Notes: generated from the letters alone by a model not told the origin. DNA of 64,000 bases from Leucobacter luti (GCF_004217175.1 NZ_SHKI01000002.1:301000-364999), one strand, 5' to 3'. Shown: positions 42,383 to 51,562, numbered from the stretch's first letter. Made by a program: numbers and translations.

Positions 42383-43349
42383 GCCGAAAACACCAGCCAA
42401 TCGCGGCACTCGCCCGGTGGCAGAGCACTTCGTAGCGCCGGTCGACGAGACGCCGGTTGCCGCCGTTGACGCGGTGCGCATCGCCGAGAAGAAGTCGACG
42501 CTGTGGCTTGATGCCTGGCGCGATATGCGCCGCCGCCCGATGTTCTGGATCTCCGCGGCGATCCTGCTCGTCGTCGCTCTCGTCGCCCTGTTCCCCGGCC
42601 TGTTTACCCAGGTTGACCCGCGCGCGTGCGGGCTGCAGAACTCGAACGGCGCTCCCACGTCCGGGCACCCGCTCGGTTTCAACAAGCAGGGCTGCGACGT
42701 GTACTCGCGCATCGTCTACGGCACGGGTACCTCAGTGTCCGTGGGCCTCATGGTGATCGCACTCACGTTCGTGGTCGGCACCATCATGGGCGCGCTCGCC
42801 GGGTTCTTTGGTGGCGCGCTCGACTCCCTGCTCTCCCGCATCGGCGACATCTTCTTCTCGATCCCCTACATCCTCGCGGCCGTCGTGGTGATGAGCGTGC
42901 TTGCGAACCACCGCAACCCGCTCGTGATCGCGCTCGCGATCGGTGGGTTCTCGTGGCCGATCACCGCACGTATCGTGCGCAGTGAGATCCTGCGGGTGAA
43001 GAACGCCGACTTTGTGATGGCGGCCGAGTCACTCGGTCTGTCGCGGATCCGGACGCTCATCAAGCACGTGCTCCCGAACGCGATCGCACCCGCGATCGTG
43101 GTCACCACGATCTCGCTCTCGTCGGCGATCGTCGCCGAGTCGGTGCTCTCGTTCCTGGGCGTGGGGCTTCCCAGCGGTCAGTTCATCAGCTGGGGCAACG
43201 ACATCAGCGCGGCACAGCTGTCGCTGCGCACGGACCCGATGCCGCTGATCTACCCGTCTCTCGCACTGACCATCACGGTGCTCGGCTTCATCCTGCTGGG
43301 TGAGGTCGTGCGCGACGCACTCGACCCGAAGGCGAGGGCACGCCGATGA
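42375..43349 (+). CDS. Peptide ABC transporter permease, DppC/OppC type (operon 1)
   Basis: 324 residues. A 50-residue cytoplasmic lead, helix at about 58-78, an extracellular segment with two cysteines and HPLGFNKQGCDVYSRIVYGTG (the HPLGTD-like motif of DppC proteins), then five helices and the EAA loop (AESLGLSRIRTLIKHVLPNAIAP). The ATG at 42375 lies inside the end of the preceding gene. Its stop overlaps the ATPase start (ATGA). Confidence 0.95.
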   Translation: MPEPKTPANRGTRPVAEHFVAPVDETPVAAVDAVRIAEKKSTLWLDAWRDMRRRPMFWISAAILLVVALVALFPGLFTQVDPRACGLQNSNGAPTSGHPLGFNKQGCDVYSRIVYGTGTSVSVGLMVIALTFVVGTIMGALAGFFGGALDSLLSRIGDIFFSIPYILAAVVVMSVLANHRNPLVIALAIGGFSWPITARIVRSEILRVKNADFVMAAESLGLSRIRTLIKHVLPNAIAPAIVVTTISLSSAIVAESVLSFLGVGLPSGQFISWGNDISAAQLSLRTDPMPLIYPSLALTITVLGFILLGEVVRDALDPKARARR

Positions 43350-45070
43350 GCGCCGCAACGACTGGAAACGAAGAACAGCAAATGAAGCCGGTGCTCAGCG
43401 TGCGCGATCTGCGCGTCGCGTTCAAGGTCGACAAGGCCCCCAAGGAAGTTCTGCACGGCGTCAGCTTCGACGTCTACCCGGGCGAGACCGTCGCGATCGT
43501 GGGGGAGTCCGGCTCGGGCAAGTCCACCACCATGCACGCGGTCATGAACCTGCTGCCCGGAACCGGGCACATCACGGCCGGGTCGATCGATTGGCAGGGG
43601 CGCGAGCTCGTGGGGATCGGGCGGCGTGAGATGGAGTCGATTCGCGGACGCGAGATCGGCCTCGTGCCGCAGGACCCGATGTCAAACCTCAACCCGGTGT
43701 GGTCGGTCGGGTTCCAGGTCGAGGAAGCCATCCGGGCGAACGGCCTGGCGAAGGGTCGCAAGGAGGTGCACGCTCGCGCCGTCGAGGTGCTCGAACAGGC
43801 CGGGCTCCAGAACGCCGAGCAGCGCATGAAGCAGTTCCCGCACCAGTTCTCTGGCGGGATGAAGCAGCGCGCGCTCATCGGAATCGGTCTCTCGGCCGAG
43901 CCTGAGCTGCTCATTGCTGACGAGCCCACCTCCGCGCTCGACGTAACCGTGCAGCGCGTGGTGCTCGACCACCTTGAGCACCTCACCTCGCAGCTCGGCA
44001 CCGCGGTCGTCTTCATCACGCACGATCTCGGCCTTGCGGCTGAGCGCGCTGAGAAGCTGATCGTGATGTACCAGGGCAACATCGTGGAGTCGGGCCCGAG
44101 CCGCGAGATCCTCGAGCGGCCGCAGCACCCGTACACGAAGCGCCTCGTGGCGGCCGCCCCCAGCCTGGCCTCGCGCCGGATTGGCAGCGACGCGACGATC
44201 CCGGCGGCACCGACCGGTACGCTCGATGTCGCGGCGATCGCGGAGGGCCTCGGCAGCGAGGTGCGCCCGAACGATCCGGTGATCGAGGTCTCCGGCCTCG
44301 GCAAGGTCTACAAGATCCGCAAGGGAAGCTTCGGCTCGGAGGACTTCCACGCGGTCTCTGGGGCTACCTTCACCGTGAACCGCGGCGAGACCATGGCGCT
44401 CGTGGGCGAGTCTGGCTCGGGCAAGTCGACCATCGCGAAGATGGTGCTGCAGCTTGAGAAGCCGAGCTCCGGGACCATCCGGATCGCGGGGAAAGAGACG
44501 GCCGGGATGTCCCGTGCCGAGCTCTTCGATCTGCGCCGCACCCTGCAGCCAGTGTTCCAGGACCCGTACGGTTCGCTCGACCCGCTGCACAACATCGGCA
44601 ACACGATCATGGAGCCGCTGCACATCCACAACGTGGGCGACGCCGCGAGCCGCAAGGCGCGCGTCAACGAGCTGCTCGATCAGGTCTCGCTGCCGCGTGA
44701 GCTCGCGACTCGGTACCCGAACGAGCTCTCGGGTGGGCAGCGGCAGCGCGTCGCGGTCGCCCGCGGTCTCGCGCTGAAGCCCGACATTCTCGTGCTCGAC
44801 GAGGCGGTCTCCGCGCTCGACGTGCTCGTGCAGGCGCAGATCCTCGATCTGCTCGCGGAGCTGCAGCGCGAGCTGGGGCTCACGTACCTGTTCATCACGC
44901 ACGACCTCGCGGTTGTGCGCCTGATCGCGGACCGGGTCTGCGTGATGCAGCAGGGCAAGATCGTGGAGCAGGCCACCACCGATGAGGTGTTCGAGAACCC
45001 GCAGCAGGAGTACACGAAGAACCTTCTCGCCGCGATTCCGGGGGCAAAAATCGAGCTCGGGGTGAGCTAG
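43346..45070 (+). CDS. Fused DppD-DppF ABC ATPase (operon 1)
   Basis: 574 residues with two complete nucleotide-binding domains. The first has Walker A GESGSGKST (near residue 53), signature QFSGGMKQR and Walker B LLIADEP. The second has a Walker A in GESGSGKSTIAK (near 354), signature LSGGQRQRVA and Walker B ILVLDEA. The oligopeptide-transporter C-terminal motif follows each. In E. coli these domains are two proteins (DppD and DppF); here one polypeptide supplies both sites. ATGA overlap with the permease. Confidence 0.95.
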   Translation: MSAATTGNEEQQMKPVLSVRDLRVAFKVDKAPKEVLHGVSFDVYPGETVAIVGESGSGKSTTMHAVMNLLPGTGHITAGSIDWQGRELVGIGRREMESIRGREIGLVPQDPMSNLNPVWSVGFQVEEAIRANGLAKGRKEVHARAVEVLEQAGLQNAEQRMKQFPHQFSGGMKQRALIGIGLSAEPELLIADEPTSALDVTVQRVVLDHLEHLTSQLGTAVVFITHDLGLAAERAEKLIVMYQGNIVESGPSREILERPQHPYTKRLVAAAPSLASRRIGSDATIPAAPTGTLDVAAIAEGLGSEVRPNDPVIEVSGLGKVYKIRKGSFGSEDFHAVSGATFTVNRGETMALVGESGSGKSTIAKMVLQLEKPSSGTIRIAGKETAGMSRAELFDLRRTLQPVFQDPYGSLDPLHNIGNTIMEPLHIHNVGDAASRKARVNELLDQVSLPRELATRYPNELSGGQRQRVAVARGLALKPDILVLDEAVSALDVLVQAQILDLLAELQRELGLTYLFITHDLAVVRLIADRVCVMQQGKIVEQATTDEVFENPQQEYTKNLLAAIPGAKIELGVS

Positions 45071-45104
45071 CACTCGCGCGCCTCGGTGAGGCGTGATTCA
45101 GCAC

Positions 45105-45168
45105 CGCAGACACAGCGCGGGGCCGGGGACGGATCGGTTTCGATCCGCCCGGCCTCGTGCTGTCTGCG
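45105..45168 (+). terminator. Terminator closing peptide operon 1
   Basis: CGCAGAC... (from 45105) pairs with ...GTCTGCG (to 45168) through a long, slightly bulged stem with GGATCG-GTTT-CGATCC at the tip. It lies 34 nt after the ATPase stop. Confidence 0.65.
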
Positions 45169-45316
45169 TGTGCGGGGGTCTACAACGCCGAGTGTTACAA
45201 ATTGGTCGCGACGACCAAGTCGTGGCCGAACGTTCGGTAGGCTCGGAGCGTAGATTGGATGCGTGCAGCGCTGCACGACGCAGCGTGGCGCGCGTTCTCC
45301 TGGATGGAGGAAGCTC

Positions 45317-46939
45317 TTGAAAAAGACAATGATGTCTGGTGTCGCTCTGCTCGGCAGCGCGGTGCTGCTCACGGCGTGCGCCGGCGGCGGCACGGGCGGC
45401 TCGGGTGACTCGGGCAGCGCGGGCGGTTCCGGCGGCGCGATCACGATCGGCACGACCGAGGTGGTCACCTCGCTCGATCCCGCCGGTGCGTACGACAACG
45501 GCTCGTTCGCCGTGATGACGAACGTCTATCCGTTCCTGCTCAACAACCCGGTGGGCGAGTCGACCGTGGCGCCCGATATCGCTGAGTCGGCCGAGTTCAC
45601 CGCGCCGACCGAGTACACCGTGAAGCTCAAGCCGGGCCTCACCTTCGCGAACGGCAACGAGCTCACCAGCTCCGACGTGAAGTTCACGTTTGATCGCCAG
45701 GTCGCGATCGCGGATCCGAACGGGCCGTCGAGCCTGCTCGCGAACCTCGACAGCGTTGCCGCGCCCGACGACACGACGGTCGTGTTCACGCTGAAGTCCG
45801 AGAACGACCAGACCTTCCCGCAGGTGCTCTCGAGCCCCGTCGGGCCGATCGTCGACGAGGATGTGTTCCCGGCCGACGCGGTGATGGACGACCAGGAGCT
45901 CGTGGCCGCAAACCCGTTCGCCGGCCCCTACGCGGTCACCAACTTCGACAAGGGCAACCTGATCGCCTACACCGCGTTCGCGGACTACGACGGCCTCTGG
46001 GGCGCACCCAAGACCGACTCGATCAACATGAAGTACTTCGCCAACGAGTCGAACCTCAGCCAGGCGATCGAGACGAAGGCCGTCGACGTGGCGTTCCGCA
46101 ACGTCTCGGCCACCGACGTGCAGAAGTTCGAGGGCACCGACGGCCTCAACGTGGTCAAGGGACCTGGCGGCGAGATCCGCTACATCGTCTTCAACTTCAA
46201 CACCATGCCCTACGGCGCGAGCGTTGAGGGTGCCGATCCCGCGAAGGCGCTCGCGGTGCGCCAGGCGGTCGCTGACTCGATCGATCGCGAGAAGATCTCG
46301 ACCGACGTGTTCAAGGGCACCTACACCCCGCTCTATTCGTACATTCCCGAGGGGCTGCTCGGCGCGAACGAGGCCCTCAAGGGCCTGTACGGCGACGGCG
46401 AGGGTGGACCCGACGCGGATCGCGCGGCGAAGCGACTCTCCGACGCGGGCGTCGAGACGCCGGTCACGCTGCAGCTGCAGTACGCGGGCGAGCGCTATGG
46501 CGCGGCCTCGGCCGAGGAGTACGCACAGATCAAGGCGCAGCTTGAGGCCGACGGACTGTTCGCGGTTGACCTGCAGTCGACCGAGTGGGGCCAGTACACG
46601 GAGGATCGCGTCGCGGATCTCTACCCGGCGCACCAGCTCGGCTGGTTCCCCGACTACTCGGACCCCGACAACTACCTCACGCCGTTCTTCATGCCGGACA
46701 ACTTCCTGGTGAACCACTACGACAACCCGGAGGTGGTGAAGCTGATCGACGAGCAGCGCGTCACCGCCGACGAGGACGCCCGCGCCAAGCTCCTGGAGCA
46801 GGTGCAGGATCTGCTCGCCGAGGACCTGTCGACGCTGCCGATGCAGCAGGGCGCTCAGGTGGCGGTCGCGGTCGATGGCGTGGACGGGGTGACGCTTGAC
46901 GCGTCGTTCAAGTTCCGCTTCGGGACGCTAACCAAGTAG
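45317..46939 (+). CDS. Peptide ABC transporter substrate-binding lipoprotein (operon 2)
   Basis: 540 residues. The TTG at 45317 is favoured because GGAGGAAG ends a few bases upstream; the ATG codons at 45329 and 45332 are too far from it and would cut the basic MKKT n-region. Lipobox LLTAC (Cys21), then a Gly/Ser linker. Family 5 receptor features: TEVVTSLDPAGAYDNGSF, VAPDIAESAEFTAPTEYTVKLK, NGNELTSSDVKFTFDR. It is only distantly similar to the operon 1 receptor, so a different peptide range is likely. First gene of a second four-gene importer operon. Confidence 0.92.
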   Translation: MKKTMMSGVALLGSAVLLTACAGGGTGGSGDSGSAGGSGGAITIGTTEVVTSLDPAGAYDNGSFAVMTNVYPFLLNNPVGESTVAPDIAESAEFTAPTEYTVKLKPGLTFANGNELTSSDVKFTFDRQVAIADPNGPSSLLANLDSVAAPDDTTVVFTLKSENDQTFPQVLSSPVGPIVDEDVFPADAVMDDQELVAANPFAGPYAVTNFDKGNLIAYTAFADYDGLWGAPKTDSINMKYFANESNLSQAIETKAVDVAFRNVSATDVQKFEGTDGLNVVKGPGGEIRYIVFNFNTMPYGASVEGADPAKALAVRQAVADSIDREKISTDVFKGTYTPLYSYIPEGLLGANEALKGLYGDGEGGPDADRAAKRLSDAGVETPVTLQLQYAGERYGAASAEEYAQIKAQLEADGLFAVDLQSTEWGQYTEDRVADLYPAHQLGWFPDYSDPDNYLTPFFMPDNFLVNHYDNPEVVKLIDEQRVTADEDARAKLLEQVQDLLAEDLSTLPMQQGAQVAVAVDGVDGVTLDASFKFRFGTLTK

Positions 46940-46949
46940 ACGCCGTGTG

Positions 46950-46983
46950 CAGCGGGCGGGCGCGAGTGAGCGCCTGCCCGCTG
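46950..46983 (+). terminator. Hairpin between receptor and permease genes, operon 2
   Basis: CAGCGGGCGGGCGC (46950-46963) pairs with GCGCCTGCCCGCTG (46970-46983) with one mismatch, followed by TTCCC. It starts 11 nt after the receptor stop, in the same position as the hairpin in operon 1. Confidence 0.6.
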
Positions 46984-47006
46984 TTCCCGTGTCATCGGAT
47001 TCGATC

Positions 47007-48086
47007 ATGACGATCACCGAAGCCGCCTCGACGGCGAGCGCGCAGATCAAGACCCGGAGCGGTGGGGGCGGTCTCGGCCGCTTCATCCTCTGGCGCGCGC
47101 TCCTCATCATCCCCACCGTCTTCATCCTCGTGACGATGGTGTTCCTCCTCATGCGCACCCTGGGCAACCCGATCACCGCCTCCGTCGGTGACCGGCTCCC
47201 TCCGGCAGAGCTCGCCAAGCGCGTTGCCGAGGCCGGGTACGATCGCCCCCTCATCGTGCAGTACTTCGAGTACCTGGGCCAGGTGTTCACCGGCAACTTC
47301 GGGGTCACCTTCAGCGACCGGCGCCCCGTCACCGAGGTGCTCGTCACCTACGGTGCGGCCACCCTCGAGCTCGCCGTGTACACGCTCATCGTCGCGCTCG
47401 TCGTGGGGATCCCGCTCGGCATGCTCGCCGCGTACTACCGCGACCGCGGCCCAGACGCCGTGCTGCGCGTGTTCGCGATCTTCACCTACGCGACGCCCGT
47501 GTTCTTCTCCGGCCTCATCATGAAGCTCATCTTCGGGGTGTGGCTCGGCTGGCTGCCGGTCTCGGGCAGAGCCTCGATCGCCACGGAGCTGCAACTGCAA
47601 ATGCTCCCGGACCCGTCCGGGCTCTACCTCATCGACGCGATCCGCACGGGAAGCCTCGCGAACGTGGGTGACGTACTGCTGCACGCGATCCTGCCCGCGC
47701 TCACGCTCGGCATGATGACGGCGGGCATCTTCTTGCGCCTCGTGCGCACCAACATGATCGGCACGATCGGTCGTGAATACGTGGACTCGGCGCGCTCGCG
47801 CGGCGTTTCGGAGTTCCGGCTGGTCACCAAGCACGCGTACCGCCCCGCGCTGATCCCGATCATCACTGTGATCGGGCTGCAGATCGCCATGCTGCTCGGC
47901 GGTGCGGTGCTCACGGAGACCACCTTCGAGTGGAAGGGGCTGGGGTTCCAGCTCGCCCACTACTTGAGCGCCCGCGACTTCGTCGCCGTGCAGGGGATCG
48001 TCGCGCTGCTCGCGGTGATCGTCGCGCTCAGCAACTTCGTCGTCGACGTGGTCGCGGCGCTCATCGACCCGCGAGTGAGGTACTGA
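47007..48086 (+). CDS. Peptide ABC transporter permease, DppB type (operon 2)
   Basis: 359 residues from the ATG at 47007. In-frame GTG codons at 46989 and 46947 are possible but lie in or beside the hairpin. Six membrane helices, the N-terminal family signature (MVFLLMRTLGNPITASVGDRLPPAE) and an EAA loop (SARSRGVSEFRLVTKHAYRPALIP). The periplasmic loop after helix 4 is longer than in operon 1 (GRASIATELQLQMLPDPSG). The ribosome binding site is weak, consistent with readthrough-limited expression. Confidence 0.92.
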   Translation: MTITEAASTASAQIKTRSGGGGLGRFILWRALLIIPTVFILVTMVFLLMRTLGNPITASVGDRLPPAELAKRVAEAGYDRPLIVQYFEYLGQVFTGNFGVTFSDRRPVTEVLVTYGAATLELAVYTLIVALVVGIPLGMLAAYYRDRGPDAVLRVFAIFTYATPVFFSGLIMKLIFGVWLGWLPVSGRASIATELQLQMLPDPSGLYLIDAIRTGSLANVGDVLLHAILPALTLGMMTAGIFLRLVRTNMIGTIGREYVDSARSRGVSEFRLVTKHAYRPALIPIITVIGLQIAMLLGGAVLTETTFEWKGLGFQLAHYLSARDFVAVQGIVALLAVIVALSNFVVDVVAALIDPRVRY

Positions 48087-48087
48087 G

Positions 48088-49110
48088 ATGTCGAGTGAAC
48101 TCAACACTGTGGCGATCCTGACCGCGCCGCGGCGCGAGCGCGGCTGGCACGGCTGGCCGCTGATCAAGCAGCTGCGGCAGAGCGTTGGGCTGCAGCGCGG
48201 CATGCTGGTCGCCGGGCTCGTGCTCGTCGTGCTCTTCGCGCTCACCGCGCTCGCATCGCCCGTGCTCGCGCCATACTCGTTCTCCGCGCTCAGCGGGCCC
48301 GACGGCGACTTCGGTTCGCTCTCCGCGCCCTCCGCAGCGCATCCATTTGGCACCACGATCGCCGGCTACGACGTGCTCTCACGGGTGATCTGGGGCACGC
48401 GCACCGCGTTCCTCGTGATCCTGATCGCGGTGGTCAGCTCGATCTTCGCCGGTACGCTGCTCGGACTCGTCTCCGGGTACATCGGCGGGGCCCTCGACCG
48501 CGTGCTCGTGATGATCGCCGACGCGATCTACGCGTTCCCGTCGCTGCTGCTCGCGATCGTGCTGTCGATCGTGATCTCGGGCGGTCAGTCGAGCCTGTGG
48601 GGCGGCATCTGGGCTGCCTCACTGTCAATCACCGTCGTGTTCATCCCGCAGTACTTCCGCGTGGTGCGCTCCGAGGTGGTGCGGGTGAAGTCCGAGGCCT
48701 TCGTCGAGTCTGCCCGTGTCGTGGGAGCGAGCCGCAGCCGGATTATGTTCCGGCACGTGCTGCGTAACTCGACCCGGTCTCTGCCGCTCGTCTTCACGCT
48801 CAACGCGTCCGAGGCGATCCTCACGCTCGCGGGCCTCGGCTTCCTCGGTTTCGGTATCGAACCGAACTCCGCCGCCGAGTGGGGCTACGACCTCAACAAG
48901 GCAATCGCCGATGTGACGAACGGCGTGTGGTGGACGAGCCTCTGGCCGGGCCTGGCCATCGTGCTCGTGGTGACCGGACTCACCCTCACGGGGGAGAGCC
49001 TCAACGACCTCGCGGACCCGCGGCTGCGCAGTCGCCGCCGCGTGAAGGCCGGCAGCGGCACCGTCTCGGCAACCTCTGTCGGGACGCAGCGGGAAGGATC
49101 TGACGCATGA
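48088..49110 (+). CDS. Peptide ABC transporter permease, DppC type (operon 2)
   Basis: 340 residues. Begins 1 nt after the stop of the previous permease. First helix at about 38-60, then AHPFGTTIAGYDVLSRVIWGTR (the family's HPxGTD-like segment) and further helices with the EAA loop (SARVVGASRSRIMFRHVLRNS). A 25-residue basic, Ser/Thr-rich C-terminus is added. Stop and next start overlap as ATGA. Confidence 0.94.
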   Translation: MSSELNTVAILTAPRRERGWHGWPLIKQLRQSVGLQRGMLVAGLVLVVLFALTALASPVLAPYSFSALSGPDGDFGSLSAPSAAHPFGTTIAGYDVLSRVIWGTRTAFLVILIAVVSSIFAGTLLGLVSGYIGGALDRVLVMIADAIYAFPSLLLAIVLSIVISGGQSSLWGGIWAASLSITVVFIPQYFRVVRSEVVRVKSEAFVESARVVGASRSRIMFRHVLRNSTRSLPLVFTLNASEAILTLAGLGFLGFGIEPNSAAEWGYDLNKAIADVTNGVWWTSLWPGLAIVLVVTGLTLTGESLNDLADPRLRSRRRVKAGSGTVSATSVGTQREGSDA

Positions 49111-50894
49111 GCGAGACCGCACTGAACGGTCGGGGGAGCGCCGGCCACGTGCTCGAGATTCGCGACCTCGCGGTGACCTTTGCCACAGACCACGGCGCGG
49201 TGCGCGCGGTCGACGGGGTGTCGCTCGCCGTGGAGCCCGGGCGCGTGCTCGCGGTGGTGGGTGAATCCGGCTCCGGCAAGAGCGTCTCGGCGCGCACCGT
49301 GCTCGGCCTGCTGCCCGAGACCGCGATCGCCTCGGGGTCGGTGGTGCTGCGCACCCGTGACGGCGGCGAGGCGAACGACGTGCTGCACCTGTCGGGCGAG
49401 CAGCTGCGCCGCGTGCGCGGCCGGGACGTCGCAATGGTGTTCCAGGAGCCGTCGACCGCGCTGAACCCGGTATTTACGGTGGGCTGGCAGATCGCCGAGG
49501 GGCTGCGCGCCCACGGCGAGCTCTCGAAGCGGGAGGCGCGCGCACGCGCGATCGAAATGCTCGAGCGGGTGGGGATCCCCGAGCCGCACGAGCGCGTCGA
49601 CTCATACCCGCACCAGCTCTCCGGCGGGCAGAAGCAGCGCGTCATGATCGCGATGGCGCTCGCCCTCAACCCCGGCCTCATCGTGGCCGACGAGCCCACC
49701 ACCGCGCTCGATGTGACCGTGCAGGCCGAGATCCTCGACCTGCTGCGGCGACTGCGCGATGAGTTTGGTACCGCGATCCTGCTGATCACCCACAACATGG
49801 GGGTGGTGGCGGATCTCGCCGACGACGTGGCCGTGATGTACGAGGGCGTGGTCGTTGAGCGCGCGCCGGTGGCCGAGCTGTTCGCGAACCCGCGCGAGGA
49901 CTACACGAAGCGGCTGCTCGGGTCCGTGCTGCGGCTCGGCGAGGGGCGGATCGTGGTGGCGGAGCGGCCGGGGGCTGCGGCTGGGCCCGTTGGCGCGGCC
50001 GGCGCCGTTGGCGCGGCCGAGGCCGTTGGCGTGGCCGGCGCCGTTGGCGTGGCCGAGGTCCCTGCGCCCGCGCCGATCGTCGCGGCGCGCGGCCTCGAAA
50101 TCCGGTACCCGGGGCGCCTCGGCAAGCCCGGGTTCCTCGCGGTGCGCGGCATCGACTTCGAGATCGCCCCGGGCGAGATCTACGGTCTCGTGGGGGAGTC
50201 TGGCTCCGGGAAGTCGACGATCGGGCGCGCGATCGCGGGCCTCACCCCGGCGACGGGCGGTTCGCTGCAGGTGCTCGGGCACGAGATGGTCGGGTTCAGC
50301 GAGCGGCGCTTCCGATCCGCGAGGCGCGACCTCGGTTTCGTGTTCCAGGACCCGGCGTCGAGCTTCAATCCGCTGCTCACCATCGCCGAGAACGTGGCCG
50401 AGCCGCTCGTGGTGCAGCGGATTGCGCGCGATCCCGGCGCGGCCAGGGCGCGCGTCGACGAGCTGCTCGAGGCGGTGCAGCTGCCGCGCGCATACGGGGA
50501 CCGATTCCCGCACGAGCTCTCGGGCGGGCAGCGGCAGCGCGCGGCGCTCGCCCGCGGGCTGGCGCTCGATCCGAAGCTGCTGATCGCCGACGAGCCGACC
50601 TCGGCGCTCGACGTGTCGGTGCAGGCGCGCGTGCTCGAACTGTTCACCGAGCTGCAGGCCGAGCTCGGCTTCGCCGCGGTGTTCATCACGCACGATCTCG
50701 CGGTGGTCGACGCCCTCGCCGATCGGGTTGGGGTGCTCACAAAGGGGGAGCTCGTGGAGAGCGGCACCGTCGATGAGGTGCTCCGCGACCCGCAGCAGCG
50801 CTACACGCAGCGGTTGCTCGCGTCGCTGCCGGTCCCGGATCCGGCGGAGCAGGCGATTCGCCGCGAGCGCGCCCGCGAGCTCCGCGAGGGGTAG
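49107..50894 (+). CDS. Fused DppD-DppF ABC ATPase (operon 2)
   Basis: 595 residues with two nucleotide-binding domains: Walker A GESGSGKS (near 52), signature LSGGQKQRV and Walker B LIVADEP in the first; Walker A GESGSGKST (near 364), signature LSGGQRQRAA and Walker B LLIADEP in the second. The linker carries four 18-bp tandem DNA repeats (49989-50060) that encode an Ala/Gly/Val-rich spacer. The ATPase powers the import channel made by the two preceding permeases. Confidence 0.95.
   Translation: MSETALNGRGSAGHVLEIRDLAVTFATDHGAVRAVDGVSLAVEPGRVLAVVGESGSGKSVSARTVLGLLPETAIASGSVVLRTRDGGEANDVLHLSGEQLRRVRGRDVAMVFQEPSTALNPVFTVGWQIAEGLRAHGELSKREARARAIEMLERVGIPEPHERVDSYPHQLSGGQKQRVMIAMALALNPGLIVADEPTTALDVTVQAEILDLLRRLRDEFGTAILLITHNMGVVADLADDVAVMYEGVVVERAPVAELFANPREDYTKRLLGSVLRLGEGRIVVAERPGAAAGPVGAAGAVGAAEAVGVAGAVGVAEVPAPAPIVAARGLEIRYPGRLGKPGFLAVRGIDFEIAPGEIYGLVGESGSGKSTIGRAIAGLTPATGGSLQVLGHEMVGFSERRFRSARRDLGFVFQDPASSFNPLLTIAENVAEPLVVQRIARDPGAARARVDELLEAVQLPRAYGDRFPHELSGGQRQRAALARGLALDPKLLIADEPTSALDVSVQARVLELFTELQAELGFAAVFITHDLAVVDALADRVGVLTKGELVESGTVDEVLRDPQQRYTQRLLASLPVPDPAEQAIRRERARELREG
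49989..50060 (+). repeat. In-frame 18-bp tandem repeat, four copies
   Basis: Units at 49989, 50007, 50025 and 50043, each opening GTTGGCG(C/T)GGCC, inside the linker between the two ATPase domains. The unit length keeps the frame and adds six residues per copy. Confidence 0.8.
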
Positions 50895-51045
50895 CCGCCG
50901 GGCCCTGGCTGGGCGGCTGGCGCGGTCAGCGTGGCTGGCGTGGTCGGGCCCGTGTAGCGCGGCTGCCCGTCTGGCGCGGTCGGGCCCGTGTAGCGCGGCT
51001 GCGCCTAGCTGCGCCGGGTCGCCCCGGGCGGTGCCGGGCTGCGCT

Positions 51046-51127
51046 CAGATCCGACCCGTTGGCCCAGATCCGACCCGGTTCTTACTTGGTCTTCCGGGTC
51101 GGATCTGCGCCTGAGGGTCGGATCTGC
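51046..51127. repeat. Palindromic 19-bp-period repeat, copy 5
   Basis: Cores CCGACCC at 51051 and 51070, GGGTCGG at 51096 and 51115. The outer spacing is again 19; the central spacing is 26 because the loop is shorter than in copies 1-4. Confidence 0.85.
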
Positions 51128-51228
51128 GCTGGCGGGGTGTGGCTGCATCCCGGCCCGCCCGGCCATCCCACGCCCCGGCGCTGCCTGGGCACGGCTGTGC
51201 TCCCGGTCCGCGCCGTGTCGAGCTGCGC

Positions 51229-51349
51229 TCAGATCCGACCCCTTGCCACAGATCCGACCCGGTTCTCGTCGGACTGCCGAGTCGGATCTGCGCGCGAGGG
51301 GTCGGATTTGCGCGCGAGGGTCGGATCTGCGTGAAGGGGTCGGATCTGC
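51229..51349. repeat. Palindromic 19-bp-period repeat, copy 6 (expanded)
   Basis: CCGACCC at 51235 and 51254; right-hand cores at 51279 (GAGTCGG), 51299, 51318 and 51337. Two left units face four right units, with right spacings of 20, 19 and 19. Confidence 0.85.
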
Positions 51350-51415
51350 GCCGGTGCAGCCGTGCCGCGCCGTGCCCTGCCGCGCCGCACCGAGCCCGGC
51401 CACACCTGCCCGCGC

Positions 51416-51516
51416 TCAGGTCCGACCCGTTAGCCCGGATCCGACCCGGTTCTCGCTGGACTGCCGGGTCGGGTCTGCGCCAACGGGTCGGATCTGCGCT
51501 AGAGGGTCGGATCTGC
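51416..51516. repeat. Palindromic 19-bp-period repeat, copy 7 (expanded)
   Basis: CCGACCC at 51422 and 51441; GGGTCGG at 51466, 51485 and 51504. Two left units face three right units, all spaced 19; the central spacing is 25. Confidence 0.85.
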
Positions 51517-51562
51517 GCGGGGCGAGGAACCGGCCGCCCACCGCCCCGCGCCCCGCGAAGCG

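Larger units (their letters stand above)
50895..51562. other. Gene-free interval between convergent ATPase and bcr genes
   Basis: No credible gene. A 36-bp tandem repeat (two copies, about 50937-51003, with GGTCGGGCCCGTGTAGCGCG) is followed by three palindromic repeats related to those at 8.3-9.3 kb. Confidence 0.7.

Noticed and set aside
51046..51516. CRISPR array
   Set aside because: There is a regular 19-bp period, but units are contiguous parts of inverted arms without unique spacers of constant length, and no cas gene is present.
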